Below, piece after piece: positions 1-12,229 of a stretch of DNA of 64,000 bases. The position numbers were made by a program, and so were the translations under genes. Where the stretch lies: the NCBI RefSeq assembly GCF_023159225.1, contig NC_063172.1, forward strand, positions 38,627,832 through 38,691,831, in the 5' to 3' direction. How positions within the stretch are numbered: position 1 is the stretch's first letter; every line of letters starts with the position of its first letter. The DNA comes from Perognathus longimembris pacificus. Lineage: Eukaryota; Chordata; Mammalia; Rodentia; Heteromyidae. The notes beneath the pieces were generated by a model. It was not told where the DNA came from. It saw nothing but the letters and a program-made list of their open reading frames with translations, and made no database searches.

Positions 1-319
1 CCAAACTGCAGAACACAGGATATGTTGACCTTATTCAAGATCAGGGGGGTCAATGTTTTCTTTTAATGGTTGCAACAGACTTATTTTACAAACTGATTCT
101 CTTTACTTTTTCCAAAGTTCTTGCCCTACCCCACTCCCAAATACTTTTTCTCTTGTATACTCAATACAGAGATAGATTCAACATCAAAAGCAACAAATGC
201 TAAGTAAAGAGAGTACTGGGAAGTAGCTTAAAAAGGTCAAGAGTCACTTAAGGATGAAGCTGCTACAGTTCATATAGGCTGACGTTGGGAAACCTAAATG
301 ACTCATATATCCCAATTTA
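1..319. other. No recognised feature
   Basis: AT-rich non-coding sequence. I see no gene, splice-flanked exon or repeat that I can name. Presumed intron or flank of CNBD1 by position. Confidence 0.5.
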
Positions 320-332
320 AAAATACATTGTA

Positions 333-539
333 GGGGCTGGGGATATAGCCTAGTGGCAAGAGTGCCTGCCTCGGATACACGAGGCCCTAGGTTCGATTCC
401 CCAGCACCACATATACAAAAAACGGCCAGAAGCCGCGCTGTGGCTCAAGTGGCAGAGTGCTAGCCTTGAGCGGGAAGAAGCCAGGGACAGTGCTCAGGCC
501 CTGAGTCCAAGGCCCAGGACTGGCCAAAAAAAAAAAAAC
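333..539 (+). mobile_element. Dimeric ID-type SINE, subfamily A
   Basis: Starts with a tRNA-derived ID unit containing pol III box B-like GGTTCGATTCC, followed by a second tRNA-like unit (TGGCTCAAGTGGCAGAGTG) and an A-tail. It is flanked by a perfect 13-bp target-site duplication, AAAATACATTGTA, at 320-332 and 540-552. It carries the subfamily A markers GAGCGGGAAGAAG and CCTAGGTTCGA. The perfect duplication and few changes suggest a recent insertion. Confidence 0.92.
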
Positions 540-552
540 AAAATACATTGTA

Positions 553-1600
553 AAACAATAAAAATACACAAAAATAAAAATATTTCCTCTATCAGACTTT
601 ATATTTCTTGACTCACAATTGAATTGTATTCCACTTAATAATTACATAGTCATAACTATACTATCATGGAAAAAAAAACTTAGAAAGTTACAAGGTTCAT
701 CTAGGACTTTGCTAATTTACATGTCTTTATTTGTTTGGTGCCTCATAAAAAAATGTCAGTATTTGTAAAAGTACATAGATGTGTCCATCAGACTAATCAA
801 GGTGGATTCCGCAGTGAATATTTCAAGTCTACCTATTCCTACCAGCTCAAAATAGAACTTTCTTCAGAGAAAATTTGATGAGATATATACTTCTTTCTTT
901 AAAAAAAAAAAAAGATAAATTTAGAGGAATTCTTCACAATATAAGAAATGAGTGCCGGTGAATTAACTAGTATGGGAGGGTGAACTGTTCCAACTTAAAT
1001 TTCCTATTTGCCATGTTAGCCCTCAAATGACCAAGGAAGCTTCTAGACAGTCCTATACTTGGCTATGTGACTTTCTTTTCACAGAATTGGGACAGAATAA
1101 TTGCTAAAAATTACCAAGGCAAAGGTATTTAATCCAATTTTTAAGACTTTCCTATAACCTAGTTGGGCCAATCAGCATCATTTTATCTTCAATGATAAAA
1201 GAAGACAGGGGGCTGAACTATTCTTACTTTCATCTGGAAAAAAAATCACAATTGAGGGTCAAATCTAGGGGCAAAGTCCATCATTCCAAGGAGGATAAGA
1301 CAAGAAGTTATAGAAACATCTGTGTCAAGCTAACATTGGTACAGTCCTAATTGCCCAGTCTCCATGACATCTATGTACAGGATTTATACAAGGTATCCAT
1401 TTTAAGGCAATTATTAGAAATCAAAGTTTAAATTCTCTAACCAAGTTTCAAGAAAATGATTATTAACTTTAAGAAGAAAAAAACGTATTCAGTAGTTATG
1501 GCTACACTTGAATTATGCTGACATCAAAAATTTTGATGTAGATATTTGTACCACCTATCTTGGATTTTGCAAATCAAAACAGTAACAACAACAAAACTTC
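553..1600. other. No recognised feature
   Basis: Non-coding, AT-rich. A short A-run lies near 901-913. No exon or repeat identified. Confidence 0.45.
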
Positions 1601-1604
1601 TCAT

Positions 1605-2893
1605 TTCATTCTTTCTGATAGAATCATAGAATTCTATTGTGTATATATACCACAATTTCTTGATCAATTCATCTACTGAGGGGCTTCTGGGTTTGCTGCA
1701 TATTTTATCTATGGTAAATAATGATGTGATGAACCTGCTTGTTCTGGGAGTTTAGTATGGCCTTGTATGTGATCTTTTGGGTAAATGGCCAAAAGAGGGA
1801 CTTCAGAATTATAGAGAAGCTCTATGTTTAGTCTTTGAGGAATCTCTGTTCTACTTTCCAGAGAGGTTGAACAAGTTTACACTTCTACCACCAATGTAAT
1901 AGGGTCCCCTTTGAACACATCCCAGCCAGCATCTGTTGTTATTCATTTTCTTGATAATGGCCATTCTTACTGGAGTGAGGTGGAATCTCAATGTTTTGAT
2001 TTGCATTTCTTTTATGGCCAGGGATGTTGAGCACTTCTTCATGTGCCTCTTAGACATCCTCTTTTCCTCTTCAGAAAAGTCTTTCTTTAAATATTTAGCC
2101 TATTTGTTAATGGGGCAGTTGTTTCTTTGAGGACTTGCCACATTTGCAAGAAAAAAAATCATATTAGGTGAAGTGAGCCAGACCGAAAGAAACATAGACT
2201 CCATGGTTTCACTCAATGGTAACAATTAGTATATGTTGAGGATAGTCCTAGCAGAAGATCACAATAGCTCAATAACTATGTACATATGATCACATAAGAT
2301 GAGGTGGAGTGAAATGAACTCCAAGATTTGGAAACAAGTGGCTTATTATTTTTCTGGTTATTTTGAATGTGCTTGTTGTATACCGGATACCCAGGTGGTC
2401 CTCAACCCAGGACAATAGTCACTAGCACTCAGTCAATTGGACTAGGCGTCTTTATTACAAGGCTTCTGCTCACCACCACCAGATTGGTGACAAACAGAAT
2501 TGGGGTCAAATAGGCCTGGGCTTTTAAAGGTAAAAATCACATGTGCCACACGCAGGTGATAGTGCATGTTATAGCAAACAGACATACAGAAGCAGAGTTG
2601 GCAGTTAGTAATCAAAAATAGCAATTGCCATTCAGTTAAACTTCTTTCTTGTTTCTTTTGCTTATTTTCCCTATGGTTTACCCCCTGTTGTCACTGTATT
2701 TGATTTTAGTGCCCTGGTTATTGTATATATCTTTGTCTGAATTAGCTAAGGAAAGGGAAAATCAAAGTGGTGAGACAAAGGGTAAAAGGAAAACCAATGC
2801 ACCAGCAATACTTACAAGACAATACTTTGTAAACTAACTGTGCAACCCCTCTGTAACTACCTTAGCAACTAAAAAATAAAGAAAATGAAAAAA
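1605..2893 (+). mobile_element. L1 3' end with inverted 5' segment
   Basis: Positions 1605-2150 read on the minus strand as the C-terminal part of L1 ORF2 (recognisable as degraded [15 protein letters not shown], near 1990-2060). From about 2157 the plus strand carries the rest of ORF2 (GEVSQTERNIDSMVSLNG) and the 3' UTR, ending in AATAAAG and an A-rich tail near 2875-2893. The inverted piece stops where the direct piece begins in ORF2 order, so this looks like one insertion with a 5' inversion. ORF2 is broken by many stops and there is no usual G-rich 3' UTR tract. Target-site duplications are not clear. Confidence 0.7.
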
Positions 2894-3249
2894 ATGAAAA
2901 TAAAAAAATATTTCTAGTTAAATCAGTGGCAGAAGGAGATAATGGACATTATAACCTTGAAAACGAGAACTATAATCTTATTCCAGGAATACGTTAAAAA
3001 GCTCAGAGCTGGATTGCTCATAGAAAAGTCTTGGGTTTTCTTGCACCATTTTTTGTTATTTTTATGTTTGTTTAAACACTTTAAAATATTTAACAGTCTA
3101 AGGTAATTGTATAAAAGCATGATAAAACTGAAAGAATTATTACCACAGGATATTTTTCTAGAAAATTTCAGGAAGATAAAGTGGGCACTTAAAGTAAATC
3201 AACGGATTCATTAGTCAAAAATATCATGGATTTTTCATGAACTTAGTAT

Positions 3250-3350
3250 AGCCTTATTCTTTCTGATAGATGAGTACAACTCATTGTTTTATGTACAACG
3301 TATAGAGTGTTTCCATAGCTTGGCTATTGTGAATAGCATAGCAATGAACA
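3250..3350 (-). mobile_element. Old L1 ORF2 fragment
   Basis: Minus-strand match to the L1 ORF2 tail region, recognisable on the plus strand as GCTATTGTGAATAGCATAGC. Highly diverged. Only about 100 bp can be recognised. Confidence 0.5.
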
Positions 3351-3390
3351 CTTATGGATAGAAGTGAGTGGGGGAAAAATAAAAGTAACA

Positions 3391-3590
3391 TTGCCCAAGA
3401 AGCATTATATTCATAACCTGACTTATGAAAGTTTAGCTCCTTTGGACACCTCCTTAAAAATAACAATAACAAAGAAGAAACTTAGTATATACAAAGCAGA
3501 TATTGATCAAAATGCATTATATTCATAAATGGCTTTGTTAAATGGCAACTTCTCTGTACAACTATAGGAATATAATTAAATAATATCAGC
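3391..3590 (+). repeat. Unclassified interspersed repeat, two copies
   Basis: Two related ~85-bp units at 3391-3480 and about 3500-3590 share GCATTATATTCATAA and a distal CTGTACAACTA. They resemble the units at 7018-7095, 32385-32462 and 46085-46160. Each ends in an A-rich stretch, so they may be 3' tails of an old retroposon, possibly an older L1 subfamily. Confidence 0.45.
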
Positions 3591-3599
3591 TTATTACAA

Positions 3600-4960
3600 C
3601 AGAAAGCCCATATTACTAAGAAAAATAAGAAAAATACTTCAAAATACATTTTATAAAGGGTCAATTTTTAAATGGTCAATTTTTAATTTTACATTTTAAA
3701 TGATCAATTCAAGAATATACAATCTAAGTCAAAAGTCCTTAAGACAATGAGTATGGATTTACTAAATCATAGTCTCATTTTGATCAATTCATATTTTTCA
3801 GAATTTTATACAACAGATAAATCAATATGTATGGTGTGGAAGAATTTATTGCTGCAATTAATAATTATCTTTTAAAATAATGTAATGATGAAATCAACCT
3901 CTAACAGAATATTTATGTATTTACTATTACTGGCTGAATTGGATTCACAAATGTAAATGATATAGTCTCATTTGAGATGACATGAGGAGTATAATTCCAA
4001 TAGTCAAAAAATCAAAGAGCAAAATAATAACCCATAACAGTGTGACTTAAATTATTCTAAAGCTATTTTAATAAAATCATAGTGTACATTTTTGTAGGTG
4101 CATATAGATGTGTCAAAATGAAACTCTGTACTATTATTTGATTCTAATAAAATATGAATAGTAAATTAATTCTAGTGGCAGTGAAACTCAAAAGTGAGAT
4201 TATACATGAAGACATAAACAACATAATGTTTCAGAATATCATACTATAATATATTCAATCAGGAAAAGTCAAATGAATAACATTCTGATAGTTATTGTAA
4301 CTAAGTAAACAAAAGACAGTGCAAGACCCACGAACATACTGAACATAATATGAAGCAGACATTTCAAAGAAGACATGTAAAAATCCATAAACCAGAAACT
4401 GCACTTATTCTCTCATCTTTAAATGTCATATATTTTAAATTTTATGTAAACTTCAAATTGTTTGGACTTTGGAAAGCCTCATTAGAACAGCAAGTTACAC
4501 AACAGCAAATGAACTATTTGGTCAATTTGGTCATTTTCACAAAGAAATCAAATGAAAAACAGCCTTTTAAAACAAAGATTGGAGACAATACAAAAATGTT
4601 GATTTAAAGCTTAAATTTAATTAAGTGTAGGTTTTTGAAGTGAAATGTATTTGAATAATGTTTATAAGCAAAGTCTTCTTGCTTTATGATGTTTTTCCAA
4701 AAAGCATTGGCAAACAGATTTAATACAGACCACTAAACATCTCTCCTTTATTGCTTTTATAATAGGAAAGCTATAAAAACATCTTATACACAGTATAATT
4801 TTTACTTCCTCTAATTTATTTTCCACTAGTAGTAAGTTGGCTATGACTTTGTAGGGTTTTTTTTAGGTACATCACACATTTTAATTATCTGCGGAAACCA
4901 AAGGGTACTTTTTGTAATAATGATGAGAAAAAGGTACTATATGTACTAATGATGAGAAAT
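3600..4960. other. No recognised feature
   Basis: AT-rich non-coding sequence. The 85-codon open frame at 4350-4607 has no recognisable domain, no splice context that I trust, and the composition of random AT-rich DNA. Confidence 0.45.
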
Positions 4961-4964
4961 ACTT

Positions 4965-5018
4965 AGGGCTGACGTTGTGGTTCAATGGGAGAGTGCTTGC
5001 CTAGATCTGTAGGCCCCT
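4965..5018 (+). mobile_element. Truncated ID SINE fragment
   Basis: GGGCTGACGTTGTGGTTCAA followed by GAGAGTGCTTGCCTAGA corresponds to the 5' half (box A side) of an ID element. The 3' half and A-tail are missing. Confidence 0.6.
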
Positions 5019-5019
5019 A

Positions 5020-6660
5020 AAGAAATGTCTTCTTATTGTAAATATATTAAAAACTGTATCTACTAAATTTTTAATGATGGGAGAGACAATTATTTGCTAT
5101 ATTCCTATTCCATCACTGTAGAAGGAATATTTACAAATTTACTGTGTCATAATGAACTTTTAAAGATCCCAATACTAACATTTAATTTTAACAATGATAT
5201 AATATACCTTAAACATATAGAGTTATACAGAATAAATGTAGTATAGAAAAGCAGGATCTTGCAATTGACATGGATTAAAATCTTCTACCCTTGCAATTAA
5301 GTTGAATAAAAACTCATTTCACAGTTCATCTCTGACATTTTTGAAGGCTCTTCTAATTAATTTTAAGTGGGTTTAATTTAATTTATTCTTATCGAACACT
5401 TTAAAACACGTTATTGATACCAGGCTGTCCGACTCACAGAGATCACCTTGGCATTGGGGGTTGTGATGGCAGTCAATGGGGTCTCACATTTAAGTTCAGC
5501 ATAGAACCATTAAAACTGTATATGAAGGAGAGGAGAAATGGAGGCAGGGAACTGACAGAAGGCCTGGCTCTAGAAAGAGTCCTTGAGGATTCCAGAAAGA
5601 CATCTCATTAATGAATTCGTGCAGCAAATTGGATTTGCCTAATTACCTTCTCTGCCCAGTCCCTTCTCATGCAACTTGTTATCAACCAAAGGGTCACATA
5701 TGAGACATGATTCTGGGCACTTTCATTAATCCTGTATCTTCCATTTTTCTCACTATGAAATTGTTACATTAAATTGCAATTATGAGATAGCAAACTTCTT
5801 AAAACTCAGATTAAAAATTCTCTGATTCTTATTTTTGAGTCCTACCTCAAAAACCTTATCTTAGATGAATTTCCTAATCCATTTTAAACTTTATTCTCTA
5901 ATATCTAAAATCTTTTTTATGATCTGGCTGAGCCTTTCTCAGCCTTTTGTAACTATTTTGAATGTCTTCTCTCATCTGCTCTTATGCAATTTAAATTCAA
6001 GCTTTTCATTCTGCCATCTTTGTACTCTACCTGTCCAAACTTCTCTTTCCTTGCTTTCGCTACATTTGTTTTCCATTCTTTCATCTAAAATCACCCATTT
6101 ATCACTGCCTCTAAACTACATGTGGCCATTTTTATCTATCACTAGTGTGTAATAAACAAAATGTGACATTTACAGACTGCTATTTTTGATAAGTGAACTC
6201 ATGACTCAACTCATAGTTAATCACCAAAGTCGTTTCTATGAGTGGGACAATATTAGTACTATTATTACCATCACGTCTATCTTAAAAACAAGAAATTCTG
6301 TAAAGAATGTATCCAAGAACAAATAGTAGAAAGCCAAACCAGGATTCAAGCCCACATTGCAGTTTTATCCAAGAGAAATAAAAACATTTTAAATAAAATG
6401 GCCTCTATGATTATTTTCCTTGCTTTGGGAACAGTTCAACTATCTATAAATAGAATAATGGGAGGGTATTTTATATGATGTTTATACAATTAACTACTGT
6501 TTTGCAATTAAATGTAATAATCAGTGATATGTGCAACAATATGGATATATTACAAAACTATGACACTAATTGTAGAAATAGAACCACACAATGAATGCCT
6601 ACTAGACTTTGCCTGTATGAAATTTTGGAATAAACAAAATGGTCCTTACAATCAGATCCA
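5020..6660. other. No recognised feature
   Basis: Non-coding. The pyrimidine-rich part at 5820-6150 resembles a decayed old LINE (possibly L2), but I cannot assign it. The patch at 5411-5610 is less AT-rich and unassigned. Confidence 0.35.
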
Positions 6661-6679
6661 ATGAGACAAAACCTTCATA

Positions 6680-6990
6680 ACTTGCATTGGACTGAATGAT
6701 TCAAACTCATGTCAAAAACCCAGTTCCCAAGGAGCTTGTTTTAAGAATATCTTGAGGTGATTAAAGTTAGTATCCTCAGAAAATAAATCTAAGGGAGCTG
6801 GTTGACCCCTTCCACCTGTAAGGACGTACTGTGAAGGCCTTGTCTATGAATCTGAACACAGGCATCATCAGACACTGAATCTTCTGAAAATTTGACTTCA
6901 AATTTCTCAGTCTTCATAAGTGTGAGAAATAGATCTCTATTTTTAATAAATCAACCAATTTATGATTTTGTTATAGCAACTTTAAATAGG
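6680..6990 (+). mobile_element. MLT1/MaLR-type LTR relic
   Basis: The order of motifs matches the 3' half of mammalian MaLR LTRs: a region with CACTGAATCTTCTGAAAA, then CAGTCTTCATAAGTGTGAGAAATA, and near the end ATGATTTTGTTATAGCAAC. It is strongly diverged and has no internal coding region. Assignment rests on remembered consensus features. Confidence 0.6.
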
Positions 6991-7017
6991 TTTCATCAGA
7001 ACACATAAGTAGCTAGA

Positions 7018-7095
7018 CACTGACCAAAATGAATTGTACTCACAAACTGACTTGTTGAATTGAAACTCTTTGTACAACTAAAGATAATAAATGAA
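7018..7095 (+). repeat. Unclassified interspersed repeat unit
   Basis: Contains GACCAAAATGAATTGTACTC and GAAACTCTTTGTACAACTA, followed by ATAATAAATGAATAAA. Homologous units lie at 3391-3590, 32385-32462 and 46085-46160. Probably the tail of an old retroposon. Confidence 0.5.
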
Positions 7096-7099
7096 TAAA

Positions 7100-7570
7100 A
7101 TCTGCTATAATGAAAAATTGCCAGGGTATCTCTCCTTTGTATAAATTGACTGAAGAACTAAGCATTTCAACATATGTTCATTATTGCCTCTGGATATTTT
7201 TAAAAATTGTAGATATGAATTTCTTTACAACTAAAATTCAAATGAAACTATCAATGTGAGTTTGGTATTTTCCATCAAAAGATATTTAAAAATATTTAAT
7301 CAAGGTATTTCCTAAATTCTCTCTCTCTTTGCTTTCTAAAAATAGAAAAGCTAAAAAGAATATTAAACTACAGAATCTACAAGAATAATGTAATGTTGGG
7401 CTAGGGCAAGCAACTTGAATTTCAAAACTTAGGTAGAGTAGCCTAATATTGGCTTCTGTTTTTGATGGATTGCATATTTTATTCACCTTTAAAATCAGTG
7501 TGTACTTCCAGTCAATATTTAAACTCTAAAAAAGCGTTTTACTTGAAAAAATATTTTTCACCTCACTAAC
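7100..7570. other. No recognised feature
   Basis: AT-rich non-coding sequence with nothing I can assign. Confidence 0.45.
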
Positions 7571-7578
7571 TAGAGAAC

Positions 7579-7580
<2 letters not shown>

Positions 7581-7622
<42 letters not shown>
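7581..7622. repeat. (CA)n microsatellite
   Basis: About 21 uninterrupted CA units. Confidence 0.97.
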
Positions 7623-7624
<2 letters not shown>

Positions 7625-8065
7625 AAGTCATGCTGTATCAGAATTCAAAAATAAACTTCACATGCAATTGTAGATCTTGAATGAATATTTAGACTTGCTT
7701 TATACTGATATTTTAATTCAATAATTACACAAAATAAACTTAGATCTAAATTATAATTTTAGTGGTACATAGAATTCAATTATCTAGGAACATTTGGACT
7801 TGTGTATCTAATAACAAATTGATGGATTTGTAAGTTGAAGTCAGTCATTCATAAAATTTATAACAAGTCAGGCAGTACAAATTGTTTACCATTTGATTCA
7901 GTTACTCTGTTAAATCTCTTTTATATGCAAATGAAAGTCATTTTAGCTTATTAGGATTTTATACTCTTCTCAATATCTTTCCATAGATTCAAAATAAACT
8001 AAAAAATATTTACTAAGTTAGTACTGCAAGAAAATGTTAAGTCTAGAAACTACCTCGGAAACATC
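7623..8065. other. No recognised feature
   Basis: AT-rich non-coding sequence. Confidence 0.45.
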
Positions 8066-8073
8066 ACCATAGC

Positions 8074-8081
<8 letters not shown>

Positions 8082-8105
<24 letters not shown>

Positions 8106-8292
8106 GGCCAGTCCTGGGCCTTGGACTCAGGGCCTGAGTACTGTTCCTGGCTTCTTCCCGCTCAAGGCTTGCCACTTGAGCCACAGCGCCGCTTCTGGCC
8201 GTTTTTCTGTATATGTGGTGCTGGGGAATCGAACCTAGGGCCTCGTGTATCCGAGGCAGGCTCTCTTGCCACTAGGCTATATCCCCAGCCCC
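8082..8292 (-). mobile_element. Dimeric ID-type SINE, subfamily A
   Basis: Minus-strand copy: a T-run (A-tail) at the left and the complement of GGGGCTGGGG at the right end. It is flanked by a perfect 16-bp duplication, ACCATAGCTCAATTTT, at 8066-8081 and 8293-8308. It has subfamily A markers (complement of GAGCGGGAAGAAG) and lacks part of the second unit near AGAGTGCTA. Confidence 0.93.
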
Positions 8293-8308
8293 ACCATAGC
8301 TCAATTTT

Positions 8309-10770
8309 ATTCATCCCTTTCTTACTATAAAGTATTCCTTGAAACTTTTTCAACTATCCATATCCCTGAATCAGGCTCTTGCCTTCATCATTGAACACTT
8401 TAATAAGTTCCTATATTACCCCTGTCTCCAAGCCTCCTTCTAATAAGATACGTAGCTCACCTTAACAAAAGTTAACTTTTTTAAAGTACACATCCACTTA
8501 TGTAACTCTTCTAAGGACCTACTAAGTAGACACTTAAATATTAAACTTGATTAACCAGGATTTTTGTTTTGTTTTGTTTTGTTTTAATTAAGGATAATCC
8601 TATGTCCAAAGATGTATTTGTCTCACCACCTCTTTATCTCTGTGTCTTTCCTTATTATTCATTAATCTGGAATGCTTTTTCCTATACAACTGGTATAGGA
8701 CCACAAGGTCCATTGTTTCCTTCCCATGTAGGAGTCCCCTAGAGCTCTTTGCATACATTTAATTGGAGCCCAAAAATTAACCCAAATTTTGCATAATCCT
8801 CCATCATTAGAGTACAAATACCTTGATAGAAAGAAGTTATCTTTTGTTATCCCTGAAGGTCTTCATAAAAATTAGATGACATAATTTATTAACAATGGCT
8901 AAAATGGTGCATACTATCATTAATAAATAATAGTTAGCTTGAGGTTAAATCAGATATAAAATGTTGTGAGAGACAAAAGGATAGAGGATAGTGTGCATGT
9001 GGTAGCATTACATTTATGTCAGACTAAAATTTCAGCAAAAAATCTCAAGTGTCATTTTTGCTGAGATTTTAGCATTAGGAAAATTTCTTACCAATGCAGA
9101 GAGGCAGATTATACATATAGGTACAAAAAGGTTATTTTGACTGGAGTGAGAAACATGTTTATTGGTAAGAGGAGATAGAAGACAGCGTAGGTGATCATTA
9201 AGTCAGCTAACCCTTGTATTCCAAAGCTAGAGGGAAATGGGAAAAACTTAAAAAACAAAGAAGTAGTCATGAAAAGGCTCAAAATATTTCATAATTTTAT
9301 GCATAACATAGATTTAAAGGTAGATAACACTATCCTCTCTTCACAAGCCACAGTGTACATGTTCTTCCTCTGATCACCACATTCTCTTCCTTAGGACCAG
9401 CTCCATATAGCTATGCCATAGTCCCTCTTTATGTAACAAGTGTTTCTTCTCTATGTCTCATGTTCCATTCACAAGGTATAAAGGTCCTGCTTATATCCAT
9501 TCATTAAGTATAAAGATCGGTTTTACATTCCATTCAAGAGATCCTCCTGCTCCATCTTGTTACCAGATAATAGTGTGTGTGTGTGGGGGGGGGGTGTTAT
9601 ATGTGTAGACATATTACCGCCTGCTTGAAGAATTGCTTATCAGTACTCCTAAACAAAGAATTAGAGATCTGAATGGCATATCATTATGGGAAATAAAAAG
9701 ATTGTTATGATGATTGTTATTTGAGATAGGTTAAAACTTTCAACTGCAATAGTTAAAAGTTATTGCATAATAGAAATTAAGATACTGTCTATAATCTGCC
9801 TGATCAGGAAAAACTACGGCCTTAAAATTCGAGGTAGTGATGGTAAATTCTTGGTAAATAAAAAGACATTACGGTGACCTACTGCAAGCAAAAAAAATAT
9901 GAATAATACATAAAACTCAAGTTTTGGTCCTGATTTGATGCACACTTAGTGGCAGTAGGTATTTACACCGCTGCAAAGCAACTTAGTAACTCCCTAGATG
10001 GATAATTAACAACTTGCTAGCTTATCCTCTCTGAAAGGTCTAAAGGTAGAACGTAGAAATAATGGTTTCCATGATATGGCATTTTATTCACAGGTTTTAG
10101 CCTCAGAAAAACAAATGGTTTATAGAAGAGTAAACTACCACAAACTCCATCAAACTCCAGCCATAGTTATAGCTGCTGTGCCATATGTGGTCTTTTTGCT
10201 AAAGCATACTAACTTGGTCTTAAGTACATGATACTTAACCCCTTGATATGCTTCAATAATATTGAACTTTTTGACCAACTATTACCTTTGAAATATTATG
10301 TGCTGTCAGATTTCTTAAGTCAGAATTTTTTATTTTAATGCAATCAACCTCTAGATTACAGTAGCACTGTCAGACAAATATGATGAACACATATACTTAT
10401 TTTGATTGTAAAGGCTTATTGTAATGAGCTTTCTATCTTCCCCTCATCAGTCATCTACTCTCTTCTGAAGTCACCTATTCTCTCCTTTCTGTTCCAAACT
10501 AGCACCCATCTCCTACCAGGGAACCAGGCCTCTCAGTTATCGAACACCCAGTACAAACATTGTCAGTGGTTAAGAAATGGTGTGAAGCATACTTCTTAAG
10601 AATTTTTAAATGAATTATCAAGTTCAGCATTAACCTGTCTAACCAATTTTTAGAAGATATAGTGTCTTGAATATTTTATAACTCTGAAACTGTTTGGATC
10701 TACAAATATGAGACATTCAAAATTTTATAATACTGATATGTTGGTGCTTATAGTGAAAGCCAATATTCAT
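8309..10770. other. Intergenic or intronic, little recognised
   Basis: Positions 8350-8850 look like a decayed L2-type LINE (ATTAGAGTACAAATACCTTG near the end), with low confidence. A (GTTTT)n run lies near 8562-8586 and a TG/G-run at 9572-9597. No exon was found here, although downstream CNBD1 exons would lie in this direction or beyond. Confidence 0.4.
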
Positions 10771-10777
10771 CTCTCAC

Positions 10778-10962
10778 CACCATATCTCCTCTAGGTACAT
10801 AAATCTCAGCAAGTGTAGAGCTTTTTAATTGCAGATCAAAAATTTCACTGTTCTGAAGTAGAAAAGACATTGAGTCACTTTTTTCAGCCAGATTTTTAAA
10901 TATCTTCATGCGAGGTCGAGCCATGCCTTTAAGGATTACATAAAATCCATCATCTCCAATCA
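10778..10962 (-). CDS. CNBD1: CNBD1 internal coding exon (cyclic nucleotide-binding-like domain start)
   Basis: On the minus strand a strong acceptor (poly-pyrimidine run then TTTCAG, at 10963-10975) precedes an open frame of 61 complete codons. The donor is GTGAGA immediately after 10778. An alternative donor 3 bp upstream would also keep phase 0. The peptide begins IGDDGFYVILKGMARPR and includes STLAEIYVP. The FYVILKG strand is typical of the N-terminal beta-roll of cyclic nucleotide-binding domains. From memory this matches the conserved part of vertebrate CNBD1, a poorly characterised protein with no established ligand. The exon has no internal stop, so the gene looks intact here. Confidence 0.87.
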
Positions 10963-11239
10963 CTGAAACAAAAAAAAAATAGATATAAACATGACTGATA
11001 CATGAATTTTTGGTAAGCTTTTTCTTATTTATTCTCTGGCAGTATATTCAGTATAGTGACCAGGCTGTGTTGAAGAATCAAATAACAAATATAAAAAACA
11101 AAAATAAGAAAAGCATCTTTAATGGCTTCTCTTCTGACAGTTATGCATTACCCGTCTCTTCTTGTAACTTCTAGATTCCAATGAGAAAGAAAATAGCAGA
11201 GCAATCTGTCAGTGTTAATGTATTTGAGACATTCTGAAC

Positions 11240-11428
11240 TGGGTGACAATGGTTCATGCCTATAATCCTAGCTGCTAAATAGACTGAGATTTGGGGATTA
11301 TGGCTCAAAGCCAGCTCCAGAAAGAAAGTTCCAGATATTTATATCCAGTTAAACATAAAAAATATGGAAGTGGAGTTTTGGCTCAAGTGGTGCTCCAGCT
11401 TTGAACAAAAAGCTAAGAGAAAAGAAAA
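11240..11428 (+). mobile_element. B1 plus tRNA-like composite SINE
   Basis: The left half is 7SL-derived (GGTTCATGCCTATAATCCTA, then GGCTCAAAGCCAG). The right half is the tRNA-like unit (GGAAGTGGAGTTTTGGCTCA) that also forms the second half of the dimeric ID SINEs. It is diverged and truncated at the 3' end. Confidence 0.75.
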
Positions 11429-11429
11429 C

Positions 11430-11920
11430 CCAACAAAAATCGTGAACTTTGCCTCCCAATCAGAATTGGCATTTCCCTATTTTACATAAGTAACAATATA
11501 TGTAGAGGGAGTGGGGGGAGGGGCGTCCAATGCTGGTCTTCCTGTAAAATTTTGTCTCACAATCTGTCATCGACCACAATTCCTAAAGTTTAGCTGTATC
11601 TCTGGCAGGTGTCACATAGGAACATTTCAAATGTAAACGAAAATTATTTTTGGCTTTCCTGGAGCTTCCTCTTTTGAAGAAGCAGGTACAGGAACTACAT
11701 GGTACCTTTCACCATGGCTCAGCTGTGTATAACACTTTATTTATCAGAACAAGTTATTCAAAGACAGTGAGGTCATTTCTTATGCTTTGTTCATTGGAAA
11801 TTAATAAAACTAAAGTTACAAATAAAGTATTCTAATTAAAGTAGTTGTATTAGTTAAGAACAATGCAGAAGACATATTATATTTAAAAAGACTACTTTAG
11901 GAAAAGTACTATCTTGTTAT
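11430..11920. other. No recognised feature
   Basis: Non-coding; a purine-rich G stretch lies near 11503-11525. No exon identified. Confidence 0.4.
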
Positions 11921-11924
11921 AACT

Positions 11925-11995
11925 ACTGGAGTTTGAACCCTGAATCTCATATTGTCTACAAGACATTCTACCAGTTCTCCAAACCTCCAGCTCTT
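11925..11995 (-). mobile_element. ID-like SINE fragment
   Basis: The minus strand reads AGAGCTGGAGGTTTGGAG, then a GGTAGAATGTCTTG box A region, and ends in a degenerate GGGTTCAAACTCC box B. One diverged monomer. Confidence 0.6.
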
Positions 11996-12104
11996 TTTAC
12001 TTTAGATTGCTTTTTAGAAAACTGCTTGCAAATTTTGTCTAAATCATCTATCTGTAACCTGCTTATGTTCTTTTTAATGCTTCTTGCACAACTATGAGCA
12101 CAAA

Positions 12105-12228
12105 CCCAGGTTCTTGTTTAGATGGGGTCTCCCAATCTTGAATTACAGCCTCGAATTACAGTTCTCCCAATTTATGCCTTCTTCTCACCTGGGATTACAG
12201 GGATAAGCTTCTACATCTGGCTGGAAAA
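12105..12228 (-). mobile_element. B1/7SL-derived monomer
   Basis: The plus strand shows GATGGGGTCTCCCAATCTTG and CTGGGATTACAGGGATAAG, the reverse complement of a 7SL-derived SINE. It is diverged, has no second unit and no clear target duplications. Confidence 0.65.
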
Positions 12229-12229
12229 C

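Noticed and set aside
333..430. tRNA gene from box A/box B-like motifs
   Set aside because: No cloverleaf could be folded with confidence, and the same unit recurs in a dozen flanked SINE copies.
387..569. Recurrent open frames with PGPWTQGLSTVPGF-type peptide on many SINEs
   Set aside because: These are translations of the SINE second unit and recur wherever the SINE does; not genes.
4350..4607. 85-codon open frame as a small gene
   Set aside because: AT-rich random composition, no domain, no promoter or splice context.
7581..7622. CRISPR-like or other regulated array in CA/TG repeats
   Set aside because: Plain dinucleotide microsatellites, as is usual in mammalian introns; no spacers.
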